Shown one piece after another: positions 39,401 to 51,308 of a stretch of DNA of 64,000 nt; position 1 is the stretch's first letter; every line of letters begins with the position of its first letter. Made by a program: the position numbers and the translations under genes. This DNA comes from Pristionchus mayeri (Eukaryota > Nematoda > Chromadorea > Rhabditida > Neodiplogasteridae): positions 14,625,067-14,689,066 of the forward strand of contig BTRK01000002.1 of the NCBI GenBank assembly GCA_036245805.1, given 5' to 3'. Under the pieces are notes generated by a model that made no database searches, had not been told where the DNA came from, and worked only from the letters and a program-made list of their open reading frames with translations.

Positions 39401-42400
39401 TAATCTAATTTACTCAACGGGTGACTGCATCGAATCTCATTGACGACTACCACACATGTGAGCACATGTGAGAAGAGGCTTGTTTCTGTCTCCCAAATGA
39501 TCTACTATTTCTCGTGTTATTCATTCGATATTTTTAGTTTTTAATTCTAAGACCGGCTTTTTGCTGATCAATCTCATTGAAGACCACCACGAGATGAGCG
39601 ACCTCTGAAACATAACTCTACCTTCTTACTCCTCACCGTGCTTCCTTAGTTCTAATCTAATTTACTCAACGGGTGACTGCATCGAATCAGCACATGTGAG
39701 AAGAGGCTTGTTTCTGTCTCCTAAATGATCTACTATTTCTCGTGTTATTCATTCGAAATTTTTAGTTTTTAATTCTAATACCGGCTTTTTGCTGATCAAT
39801 CTCATTGAAGACCACCACGAGATGAGCGACCTCTGAAACATAACTCAACCTTCTTACTCCTCACCGTCCTTCCTTAGTTCTAATCTAATTTACTCAACGG
39901 GTGACTGCATCGAATCAGCACATGTGAGAAGAGGCTTGTTTCTGTCTCCCAAATGATCTACTATTTCTCGTGTTATTCATTCGATATTTTTAGTTTTTAA
40001 TTCTAAGACCGGCTTTTTGCTGATCAATCTCATTGACGACTACCACGTGATGAGCGACCTCTGAAACATAACTCTACCTTCTTACTCCTCACCGTCCTTC
40101 CTTAGTTCTAATCTAATTTACTCAACGGGTGACTACATCGAATCTCATTGACGACTACCACACATGTGAGCGCATGTGAGAAGAGGCTTGTTTCTGTCTC
40201 CCAAATGATCTACTATTTCTCGTGTTATTCATTCGATATTTTTAGTTTTTAATTCTAATACCGGCTTTTTGCTGATCAATCTCATTGAAGACCACCACGA
40301 GACGAGCGACCTCTGAAACATAACTCTACCTTCTTACTCCTCACCGTCCTTCCTTAGTTCTAATCTAATTTACTCAACGGGTGACTGCATCGAATCAGCA
40401 CATGTGAGAAGAGGCTTGTTTCTGTCTCCCAAATGATCTACTATTTCTCGTGTTATTCATTCGATATTTTTAGTTTTTAATTCTAAGACCGGCTTTTTGC
40501 TGATCAATCTCATTGACGACTACCACGAGATGAGCGACCTCTGAAACATAACTCTACCTTCTTACTCCTCACCGTCCTTCCTTAGTTCTAATCTAATTTA
40601 CTCAACGGGTGACTGCATCGAATCTCATTGACGACTACCACACATGTGAGCACATGTGAGAAGAGGCTTGTTTCTGTCTCCCAAATGATCTACTATTTCT
40701 CGTGTTATTCATTCGATATTTTTAGTTTTTAATTCTAAGACCGGCTTTTTGCTGATCAATCTCATTGAAGACCACCACGAGATGAGCGACCTCTGAAACA
40801 TAACTCTACCTTCTTACTCCTCACCGTGCTTCCTTAGTTCTAATCTAATTTACTCAACGGGTGACTGCATCGAATCAGCACATGTGAGAAGAGGCTTGTT
40901 TCTGTCTCCTAAATGATCTACTATTTCTCGTGTTATTCATTCGAAATTTTTAGTTTTTAATTCTAATACCGGCTTTTTGCTGATCAATCTCATTGAAGAC
41001 CACCACGAGATGAGCGACCTCTGAAACATAACTCAACCTTCTTACTCCTCACCGTCCTTCCTTAGTTCTAATCTAATTTACTCAACGGGTGACTGCATCG
41101 AATCAGCACATGTGAGAAGAGGCTTGTTTCTGTCTCCCAAATGATCTACTATTTCTCGTGTTATTCATTCGATATTTTTAGTTTTTAATTCTAAGACCGG
41201 CTTTTTGCTGATCAATCTCATTGACGACTACCACGTGATGAGCGACCTCTGAAACATAACTCTACCTTCTTACTCCTCACCGTCCTTCCTTAGTTCTAAT
41301 CTAATTTACTCAACGGGTGACTGCATCGAATCAGCACATGTGAGAAGAGGCTTGTTTCTGTCTCCCAAATGATCTACTATTTCTCGTGTTATTCATTCGA
41401 TATTTTTAGTTTTTAATTCTAAGACCGGCTTTTTGCTGATCAATTTCATTGAAGACCACCACGAGATGAGCGACCTCTGAAACATAACTCTACCTTCTTA
41501 CTCCTCACCGTCCTTCCTTAGTTCTAATCTAATTTACTCAACGGGTGACTGCATCGAATCAGCACATGTGAGAAGAGGCTTGTTTCTGTCTCCCAAATGA
41601 TCTACTATTTCTCGTGTTATTCATTCGATATTTTTAGTTTTTAATTCTAAGACCGGCTTTTTGCTGATCAATCTCATTGAAGACCACCACGAGATGAGCG
41701 ACCTCTGAAACATAACTCTACCTTCTTACTCCTCACCGTCCTTCCTTAGTTCTAATCTAATTTACTCAACGGGTGACTGCATCGAATCAGCACATGTGAG
41801 AAGAGGCTTGTTTCTGTCTCCCAAATGATCTACTATTTCTCGTGTTATTCATTCGATATTTTTAGTTTTTAATTCTAAGACCGGCTTTTTGCTGATCAAT
41901 CTCATTGAAGACCACCACGAGATGAGCGACCTCTGAAACATAACTCTACCTTCTTACTCCTCACCGTGCTTCCTTAGTTCTAATCTAATTTACTCAACGG
42001 GTGACTGCATCGAATCAGCACATGTGAGAAGAGGCTTGTTTCTGTCTCCCAAATGATCTACTATTTCTCGTGTTATTCATTCGATATTTTTAGTTTTTAA
42101 TTCTAAGACCGGCTTTTTGCTGATCAATCTCATTGAAGACCACCACGAGATGAGCGATCTCTGAAACATAACTCTCCCTTCTTACTCCTCACCGTCCTTC
42201 CTTAGTTCTAATCTAATTTACTCAACGGGTGACTGCATCGAATCAGCACATGTGAGAAGAGGCTTGTTTCTGTCTCCCAAATGATCTACTATTTCTCGTG
42301 TTATTCATTCGATATTTTTAGTTTTTAATTCTAAGACCGGCTTTTTGCTGATCAATCTCATTGACGACTACCACGAGATGAGCGACCTCTGAAACATAAC

Positions 42401-45400
42401 TCTACCTTCTTACTCCTCACCGTCCTTCCTTAGTTCTAATCTAATTTACTCAACGGGTGACTGCATCGAATCAGCACATGTGAGAAGAGGCTTGTTTCTG
42501 TCTCCCAAATGATCTACTATTTCTCGTGTTATTCATTCGATATTTTTAGTTTTTAATTCTAATACCGGCTTTTTGCTGATCAATCTCATTGAAGACCACC
42601 ACGAGATGAGCGACCTCTGAAACATAACTCAACCTTCTTACTCCTCACCGTCCTTCCTTAGTTCTAATCTAATTTACTCAACGGGTGACTGCATCGAATC
42701 TCATTGACGACTACCACACATGTGAGCGCATGTGAGAAGAGGCTTGTTTCTGTCTCCCAAATGATCTACTATTTCTCGTGTTATTCATTCGATATTTTTA
42801 GTTTTTAATTCTAATACCGGCTTTTTGCTGATCAATCTCATTGAAGACCACCACGAGACGAGCGACCTCTGAAACATAACTCTACCTTCTTACTCCTCAC
42901 CGTCCTTCCTTAGTTCTAATCTAATTTACTCAACGGGTGACTGCATCGAATCAGCACATGTGAGAAGAGGCTTGTTTCTGTCTCCCAAATGATCTACTAT
43001 TTCTCGTGTTATTCATTCGATATTTTTAGTTTTTAATTCTAAGACCGGCTTTTTGCTGATCAATCTCATTGACGACTACCACGAGATGAGCGACCTCTGA
43101 AACATAACTCTACCTTCTTACTCCTCACCGTCCTTCCTTAGTTCTAATCTAATTTACTCAACGGGTGACTGCATCGAATCAGCACATGTGAGAAGAGGCT
43201 TGTTTCTGTCTCCCAAATGATCTACTATTTCCCGTGTTATTCATTCGATATTTTTAGTTTTTAATTCTAATACCGGCTTTTTGCTGATCAATCTCATTGA
43301 AGACCACCACGAGATGAGCGACCTCTGAAACATAACTCTACCTTCTTACTCCTCACCGTCCTTCCTTAGTTCTAATCTAATTTACTCAACGGGTGACTGC
43401 ATCGAATCTCATTGACGACTACCACACATGTGAGCGCATGTGAGAAGAGGCTTGTTTCTGTCTCCCAAATGATCTACTATTTCTCGTGTTATTCATTCGA
43501 TATTTTTAGTTTTTAATTCTAATACCGGCTTTTTGCTGATCAATCTCATTGAAGACCACCACGAGACGAGCGACCTCTGAAACATAACTCTACCTTCTTA
43601 CTCCTCACCGTCCTTCCTTAGTTCTAATCTAATTTACTCAACGGGTGACTGCATCGAATCAGCACATGTGAGAAGAGGCTTGTTTCTGTCTCCCAAATGA
43701 TCTACTATTTCTCGTGTTATTCATTCGATATTTTTAGTTTTTAATTCTAAGACCGGCTTTTTGCTGATCAATCTCATTGACGACTACCACGAGATGAGCG
43801 ACCTCTGAAACATAACTCTACCTTCTTACTCCTCACCGTCCTTCCTTAGTTCTAATCTAATTTACTCAACGGGTGACTGCATCGAATCTCATTGACGACT
43901 ACCACACATGTGAGCACATGTGAGAAGAGGCTTGTTTCTGTCTCCCAAATGATCTACTATTTCTCGTGTTATTCATTCGATATTTTTAGTTTTTAATTCT
44001 AAGACCGGCTTTTTGCTGATCAATCTCATTGAAGACCACCACGAGATGAGCGACCTCTGAAACATAACTCTACCTTCTTACTCCTCACCGTGCTTCCTTA
44101 GTTCTAATCTAATTTACTCAACGGGTGACTGCATCGAATCAGCACATGTGAGAAGAGGCTTGTTTCTGTCTCCTAAATGATCTACTATTTCTCGTGTTAT
44201 TCATTCGAAATTTTTAGTTTTTAATTCTAATACCGGCTTTTTGCTGATCAATCTCATTGAAGACCACCACGAGATGAGCGACCTCTGAAACATAACTCAA
44301 CCTTCTTACTCCTCACCGTCCTTCCTTAGTTCTAATCTAATTTACTCAACGGGTGACTGCATCGAATCAGCACATGTGAGAAGAGGCTTGTTTCTGTCTC
44401 CCAAATGATCTACTATTTCTCGTGTTATTCATTCGATATTTTTAGTTTTTAATTCTAAGACCGGCTTTTTGCTGATCAATCTCATTGACGACTACCACGT
44501 GATGAGCGACCTCTGAAACATAACTCTACCTTCTTACTCCTCACCGTCCTTCCTTAGTTCTAATCTAATTTACTCAACGGGTGACTACATCGAATCTCAT
44601 TGACGACTACCACACATGTGAGCGCATGTGAGAAGAGGCTTGTTTCTGTCTCCCAAATGATCTACTATTTCTCGTGTTATTCATTCGATATTTTTAGTTT
44701 TTAATTCTAATACCGGCTTTTTGCTGATCAATCTCATTGAAGACCACCACGAGACGAGCGACCTCTGAAACATAACTCTACCTTCTTACTCCTCACCGTC
44801 CTTCCTTAGTTCTAATCTAATTTACTCAACGGGTGACTGCATCGAATCAGCACATGTGAGAAGAGGCTTGTTTCTGTCTCCCAAATGATCTACTATTTCT
44901 CGTGTTATTCATTCGATATTTTTGTTTTTAATTCTAAGACCGGCTTTTTGCTGATCAATCTCATTGACGACTACCACGAGATGAGCGACCTCTGAAACAT
45001 AACTCTACCTTCTTACTCCTCACCGTCCTTCCTTAGTTCTAATCTAATTTACTCAACGGGTGACTGCATCGAATCTCATTGACGACTACCACACATGTGA
45101 GCACATGTGAGAAGAGGCTTGTTTCTGTCTCCCAAATGATCTACTATTTCTCGTGTTATTCATTCGATATTTTTAGTTTTTAATTCTAAGACCGGCTTTT
45201 TGCTGATCAATCTCATTGAAGACCACCACGAGATGAGCGACCTCTGAAACATAACTCTACCTTCTTACTCCTCACCGTGCTTCCTTAGTTCTAATCTAAT
45301 TTACTCAACGGGTGACTGCATCGAATCAGCACATGTGAGAAGAGGCTTGTTTCTGTCTCCTAAATGATCTACTATTTCTCGTGTTATTCATTCGAAATTT

Positions 45401-47905
45401 TTAGTTTTTAATTCTAATACCGGCTTTTTGCTGATCAATCTCATTGAAGACCACCACGAGATGAGCGACCTCTGAAACATAACTCAACCTTCTTACTCCT
45501 CACCGTCCTTCCTTAGTTCTAATCTAATTTACTCAACGGGTGACTGCATCGAATCAGCACATGTGAGAAGAGGCTTGTTTCTGTCTCCCAAATGATCTAC
45601 TATTTCTCGTGTTATTCATTCGATATTTTTAGTTTTTAATTCTAAGACCGGCTTTTTGCTGATCAATCTCATTGACGACTACCACGTGATGAGCGACCTC
45701 TGAAACATAACTCTACCTTCTTACTCCTCACCGTCCTTCCTTAGTTCTAATCTAATTTACTCAACGGGTGACTACATCGAATCTCATTGACGACTACCAC
45801 ACATGTGAGCGCATGTGAGAAGAGGCTTGTTTCTGTCTCCCAAATGATCTACTATTTCTCGTGTTATTCATTCGATATTTTTAGTTTTTAATTCTAATAC
45901 CGGCTTTTTGCTGATCAATCTCATTGAAGACCACCACGAGACGAGCGACCTCTGAAACATAACTCTACCTTCTTACTCCTCACCGTCCTTCCTTAGTTCT
46001 AATCTAATTTACTCAACGGGTGACTGCATCGAATCAGCACATGTGAGAAGAGGCTTGTTTCTGTCTCCCAAATGATCTACTATTTCTCGTGTTATTCATT
46101 CGATATTTTTAGTTTTTAATTCTAAGACCGGCTTTTTGCTGATCAATCTCATTGACGACTACCACGAGATGAGCGACCTCTGAAACATAACTCTACCTTC
46201 TTACTCCTCACCGTCCTTCCTTAGTTCTAATCTAATTTACTCAACGGGTGACTGCATCGAATCTCATTGACGACTACCACACATGTGAGCACATGTGAGA
46301 AGAGGCTTGTTTCTGTCTCCCAAATGATCTACTATTTCTCGTGTTATTCATTCGATATTTTTAGTTTTTAATTCTAAGACCGGCTTTTTGCTGATCAATC
46401 TCATTGAAGACCACCACGAGATGAGCGACCTCTGAAACATAACTCTACCTTCTTACTCCTCACCGTGCTTCCTTAGTTCTAATCTAATTTACTCAACGGG
46501 TGACTGCATCGAATCAGCACATGTGAGAAGAGGCTTGTTTCTGTCTCCTAAATGATCTACTATTTCTCGTGTTATTCATTCGAAATTTTTAGTTTTTAAT
46601 TCTAATACCGGCTTTTTGCTGATCAATCTCATTGAAGACCACCACGAGATGAGCGACCTCTGAAACATAACTCAACCTTCTTACTCCTCACCGTCCTTCC
46701 TTAGTTCTAATCTAATTTACTCAACGGGTGACTGCATCGAATCAGCACATGTGAGAAGAGGCTTGTTTCTGTCTCCCAAATGATCTACTATTTCTCGTGT
46801 TATTCATTCGATATTTTTAGTTTTTAATTCTAAGACCGGCTTTTTGCTGATCAATCTCATTGACGACTACCACGTGATGAGCGACCTCTGAAACATAACT
46901 CTACCTTCTTACTCCTCACCGTCCTTCCTTAGTTCTAATCTAATTTACTCAACGGGTGACTGCATCGAATCAGCACATGTGAGAAGAGGCTTGTTTCTGT
47001 CTCCCAAATGATCTACTATTTCTCGTGTTATTCATTCGATATTTTTAGTTTTTAATTCTAAGACCGGCTTTTTGCTGATCAATTTCATTGAAGACCACCA
47101 CGAGATGAGCGACCTCTGAAACATAACTCTACCTTCTTACTCCTCACCGTCCTTCCTTAGTTCTAATCTAATTTACTCAACGGGTGACTGCATCGAATCA
47201 GCACATGTGAGAAGAGGCTTGTTTCTGTCTCCCAAATGATCTACTATTTCTCGTGTTATTCATTCGATATTTTTAGTTTTTAATTCTAAGACCGGCTTTT
47301 TGCTGATCAATCTCATTGAAGACCACCACGAGATGAGCGACCTCTGAAACATAACTCTACCTTCTTACTCCTCACCGTCCTTCCTTAGTTCTAATCTAAT
47401 TTACTCAACGGGTGACTGCATCGAATCAGCACATGTGAGAAGAGGCTTGTTTCTGTCTCCCAAATGATCTACTATTTCTCGTGTTATTCATTAGATATTT
47501 TTACTTTTTAATTCTAAGACCGGCTTTTTGCTGATCAATCTCATTGAAGACCACCACGAGATGAGCGATCTCTGAAACATAACTCTACCTTCTTACTCCT
47601 CACCGTCCTTCCTTAGTTCTAATCTAATTTACTCAACGGGTGACTGCATCGAATCAGCACATGTGAGAAGAGGCTTGTTTCTGTCTCCCAAATGATCTAC
47701 TATTTCTCGTGTTATTCATTCGATATTTTTAGTTTTTAATTCTAAGACCGGCTTTTTGCTGATCAATCTCTTTGACGACTACCACGAGATGAGCGACCTC
47801 TGAAACATAACTCTACCTTCTTACTCCTCACCGTCCTTCCTAAATTCTAATCTAATTTACTCAACGGGATACTATTTCTCGTGTTATTCATTCGATATTT
47901 TTAGA
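15484..47905. repeat. Satellite DNA array, 228/252-bp monomers
   Basis: One monomer is repeated head to tail. Using AGTTCTAATC as reference (15493 to 47843, last copy slightly altered), the distance of 32,350 bp equals 101 units of 228 bp plus 37 units of 252 bp minus two single-base deletions (near 26499 and 44924). The 252-bp form has a 24-bp insertion. Copies differ at only a few positions, for example GACGACTACCACGAG or GAAGACCACCACGAG, ACTCTACC or ACTCAACC, and TCTAAGACC or TCTAATACC. The last copy (about 47860) has an internal deletion. No open frame above 60 codons occurs in the array. Its role (heterochromatin, centromere or none) cannot be told from sequence. Confidence 0.98.
37500..46700. 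repeat. Recent 4452-bp higher-order duplication inside the satellite
   Basis: Rare variants recur exactly 4452 bp apart: ACTCTCCC at 37721 and 42173, TTTCCCGTG at 38779 and 43231, and GACTACATCG at 40131 and 44583. 4452 equals 14 x 228 plus 5 x 252 (19 monomers). Within it a 5-monomer block of 1188 bp is repeated again (44583 to 45770, one base short because of a deletion). Confidence 0.9.
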
Positions 47906-47910
47906 TTTAA

Positions 47911-49790
47911 CACAGGTATCACGAGTCAATGGAGGAAGTCGTGAACGATTTTTTTCAAAGATTTTTAATATTACCATATATTGATGGTATAAGGTACTAA
48001 GGACAAGAAATCGAAGGAACCAGGTTATTTGTCCCACAGCCGGCTTTTAGACATTTTCCGGTTTTACTATCGGCTATACTGTAGTTCAGTCCGCAGAAGA
48101 GCTTGAGGGATGGCGGAGGTCTTAAAAAATCGGGAAAAATATTACAAATAACTTTACTGTTGACAACTTTTTAATGGTCCAAAACTGATAATTCTGGGAT
48201 CGAAAAACCGCATTTTGAATTGAAAAATAAATATTTCCCTATCACGCAGTAGAAACGCAGAGGTTTTATTGTGGTATATGAAAGACTACTCTCTCACGTG
48301 TCTTAGAAAAAAATATCAAGGAAAAATTTTGTACCATATTTTTTGATAATCGCGGTTAAAGGTGAGGTACCGAGGTGACGAATTGGGAATAATTGAAATC
48401 TTCTACATTTTACGTTGAACTTCGACCAGCTTTATGCTGTTTTATTTTGTATAACACAGTATACATCGAAAAATGTTCAAAGGAGATCGGATTCAGTAGT
48501 TCCCAAAAATTCGATATTGAACTCTCGGATTTTGGCATGTTTAGGGGAATATAAAATATATTTATCAAAGTGAACTTCCATTGGACATATGCTGAGGTTC
48601 AAGTACAGCACGGAGTCTATCAATATTCAAAGAACTCGGCCCTTGCAATTACTTAAAACACCTGGATATTCACAATCGAATTTACGAAAATGAAAGATCC
48701 GAAAAACAAAACAAGTTGATTCTCCCCAGATTTTGCAGAAATCGATCAGATTTGAACGTTAAAATTCATGTTTATACCGTATAAGTCATCAAACACACTG
48801 ATTTGTAGAACACACACAATTGATATTTTTTGTTGTTTCAAAGAGATGGAAATATTTTTTTCCAGAAACAAGCATTATAATTGTGTTCACTGGGAATTCA
48901 TACTCTTATGATCATAAATTAAATTGCGATGTTCAAATCTGATCGATTTCTGCAAAATCTGGGGAGAATCAACTTGTTTTGTTTTTCGGATCTTTCATTT
49001 TCGTAAATTCGATTGTGAATATCTAGATGTTTTAAGTAATTGCAAGGGCCGAGTTCTTTGAATATTGATAGACTCCCTGCTGTACTTGAACCTCAGCATA
49101 TGTCCAATGGAAGTTCACTTTGATAAATATATTTTACATTCCCCTAAACATGCCAAAATCCGAGAGTTCAAAATCGAATTTTTGGGAACTACTGAATCCG
49201 ATCTCCTGAACATTTTTCGATGTATACTGTGTTATACAAAATAAAACAGCATAAAGCTGGTCGAAGTTCAACGTAAAATGTAGAAGATTTCAATTATTCC
49301 CTATTCGCCACCTCGGTACCTCACCTTTAACCGCGATTATCAAAAAATACGGTATAAAATTTTTCCTTCACATTTTTTTTCTAAGACACGTGAGAGATTA
49401 GTCTTTCATATACCACAATAAAAACCTCTGCGTTTCTACTGCGTGATAGGGAAAATATTTATTTTTCAATTCAAAATGCGGTTTTTCGATTCCAGAATTA
49501 TCAGTTTTGTTCCAATCAGAAAGTTGTCAACAGTAAAGTTATTTGTCATATTTTTCCCGATTTTTTAAGACCTCCGCCATCCCTGAAGCTCTTCTGCGGC
49601 CTGAAATACAGTATAGCCGATAGTAAAACCGGAAAATGTCTAAAAGCCGGCTCTGGGACAAATAACCTGGTTCCTTCGATTTCTTGTCCTTAGTACCTTA
49701 TACCATCAATATATGGCTAATATTAAAAATCTTTGAAAAAAATCGTTCACGAAGGGGCTAGTTTTGCTTCACTGACTCGTGATACATGTG
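47911..49790. mobile_element. 1.9-kb palindromic element flanked by TTAA
   Basis: Inverted arms of about 930 bp meet near 48840-48850. The ends are CACAGGTATCACGAGTCA and TGACTCGTGATACATGTG. TTAA lies just outside each end (47907-47910 and 49791-49794), the target site of piggyBac- and Kolobok-type transposons. No transposase frame is visible, so it would be non-autonomous. The left TTAA lies in the TTTTTAGATTTAA part of a satellite monomer, but the right flank is not satellite. Confidence 0.8.
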
Positions 49791-49795
49791 TTAAA

Positions 49796-50446
49796 GGAGG
49801 AGGAAAGGGAAAATGAACTTCGTTTACTAAAGATATATCCGGATTTATTCCTTGAACGACAATAGAAAGCCAAAATTTGAAAAACGGAGATCAAAGATCA
49901 AGGGAGATACGCGCACGGGTACTGTAATTGATAGCTCAGGGAAATGGCTGCGAAAAGATTGCGCAGCGCACACTATCTCACTACCTCTTTCTCCTCTTTC
50001 TAGTTCGATCTGTAGAGCGGCGACAACGAGAGTGGGAAAGGGACAGGTTCGATTCCCGCCGAGGACTAACATTTTGCCGCGGTGGTTTCTGCATTAATGC
50101 AATGAGGGAAACCTATTTAGCATATTGTGACACTCATTTCCATTTCTTTTATCAAACATTTTCATTTTTACAATGCAATACAACAAAACAGTACAATAAA
50201 GAGATTGAAGAATTCGATTTTCCGTACAAATTCAATCCGGTGAACAATCATGATTGTAGATCATTCGTTTGAGTCTCTATTCTGACCCTTTAGACAAGTG
50301 TCTAGTCAATCGATGAAAGATGCACGTACGCAAAGAATGGGACAAACAGCTCTTTTCAAACGATTTTATCATTGTCTTGATTGTTTTTTTTTCATTACAC
50401 AAGTTACATTATTGTATCACTAATTGATCGATTGATTGATCTCTAG
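49796..50446. other. Intergenic region upstream of the ballast-domain gene
   Basis: No supported exon. It contains a tRNA-like element and AT-rich sequence. Just before the next ATG a pyrimidine-containing tract ends in CTCTAG, a likely trans-splice or intron acceptor. Confidence 0.4.
50001..50066 (+). repeat. Degenerate tRNA-like element (A and B boxes)
   Basis: TAGTTCGATCTGTAGAGCGG resembles a tRNA D-arm with pol III A box; its 4-bp D stem GTTC/GAGC can form. GGTTCGATTCC at 50046 is a perfect B box at normal spacing. The anticodon and acceptor stems do not pair, so this is a tRNA pseudogene or the head of a tRNA-derived SINE, not a working tRNA. Confidence 0.4.
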
Positions 50447-51181
50447 ATGACATCACTTCCCGATCCCTTTCTCCCCGACCCCAAGCAAGCGGACAAGATT
50501 CTGGCTAGAATCAAAGCAGCCAAGGAGAGGGAGCAGAAGATCTTCGCAGATGAGGTTGACCTCGAGAAGACTGTGGAGTGTTCCTGCACTCGTTGTCCCC
50601 CTAGAGATCTCGAGGAAAAGCACGATTACTGCTGCAAATCGCTGTTTCTCTACCCTCTTCTCAAGAAAGGAAATCTCTTCAAGGAGGGATTGCTGGATAA
50701 GCTGAAGGACCACGGTAGGAAAGCCTGCATTACGCAGGATCAATACTTCAAGGAGTACCTGCTCACAGAAGCGGTTAGTTACTATACTTCCTATTGTTGA
50801 TAACTTTCATCTCAATCACTCACTTGAGGGTACGGAAGCTGCAGTTGCCCTCTACGGCTATGCGAGTGGACATGTGGCCATCGATGCGAATCAGTGAGTT
50901 CCCCTTTCCAACAATCGTTTACTCTATTGAAAGGCTATTGTATCCGGAATACACTATATCAATCAAATAGATACCATGGATAGAAAGAATGAAACTTACT
51001 ATTGAGGGCGAGAAGACACGGGTGCTATCGAGTGATAGTGGCCTCTCTTCTCGGACCACTCGGACGAGGACAGAGAGTTCGACTCCCCGCTTGTGTCATC
51101 GATGCCGTCCGGAAGAAATGGCCAAGTGCCGATGGACATTACACCGGCTTCAAGCCATCTGCGCTATTCGATGAAGAATAG
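50447..51181 (+). CDS. Stand-alone P2X7-type C-terminal (ballast) domain protein
   Basis: Exons 50447-50773, 50829-50893 and 51007-51181 (stop TAG) agree in phase (0, then 2/1) and give 188 residues. Introns are 55 and 113 nt with GTTAGT/GTGAGT donors and TTGAG acceptors. The protein matches the cytosolic C-terminal domain of vertebrate P2X7: CSCTRC followed by CC (zinc-type cysteines), ACITQDQYFKEYLL, the block RRHGCYRV, LGRGQRVRLPAC and the end DGHYTGFK. No transmembrane segment or ATP-binding ectodomain is present, so it is not an ion channel. In invertebrates this domain is known as a separate protein thought to bind zinc and guanine nucleotides. The N-terminus has a charged helix (ARIKAAKEREQK). 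The ATG directly follows CTCTAG. The gene lies 127 bp upstream of a THAP gene. Confidence 0.8.
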
Positions 51182-51308
51182 CTATGTCATGGACTAAATG
51201 ATAAAGTATTTGTATACCCACAAGCTAGTATTGCTAATTGAAATGTAATATTCATGTGCAAACTATCGTCGATACTATATCGTCTGCTAATGTAATCCTC
51301 CCTATCAG

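Noticed and set aside
15484..47905. CRISPR-like array of regular repeats
   Set aside because: There are no unique spacers; the full 228/252-bp unit repeats head to tail and the genome is eukaryotic.
50001..50066. Functional tRNA gene
   Set aside because: A and B boxes are good, but the anticodon stem and acceptor stem do not pair.
51021..51090. Second tRNA-like B box (GAGTTCGACTCC)
   Set aside because: It lies in an exon whose protein translation is strongly conserved; there is no matching A box.
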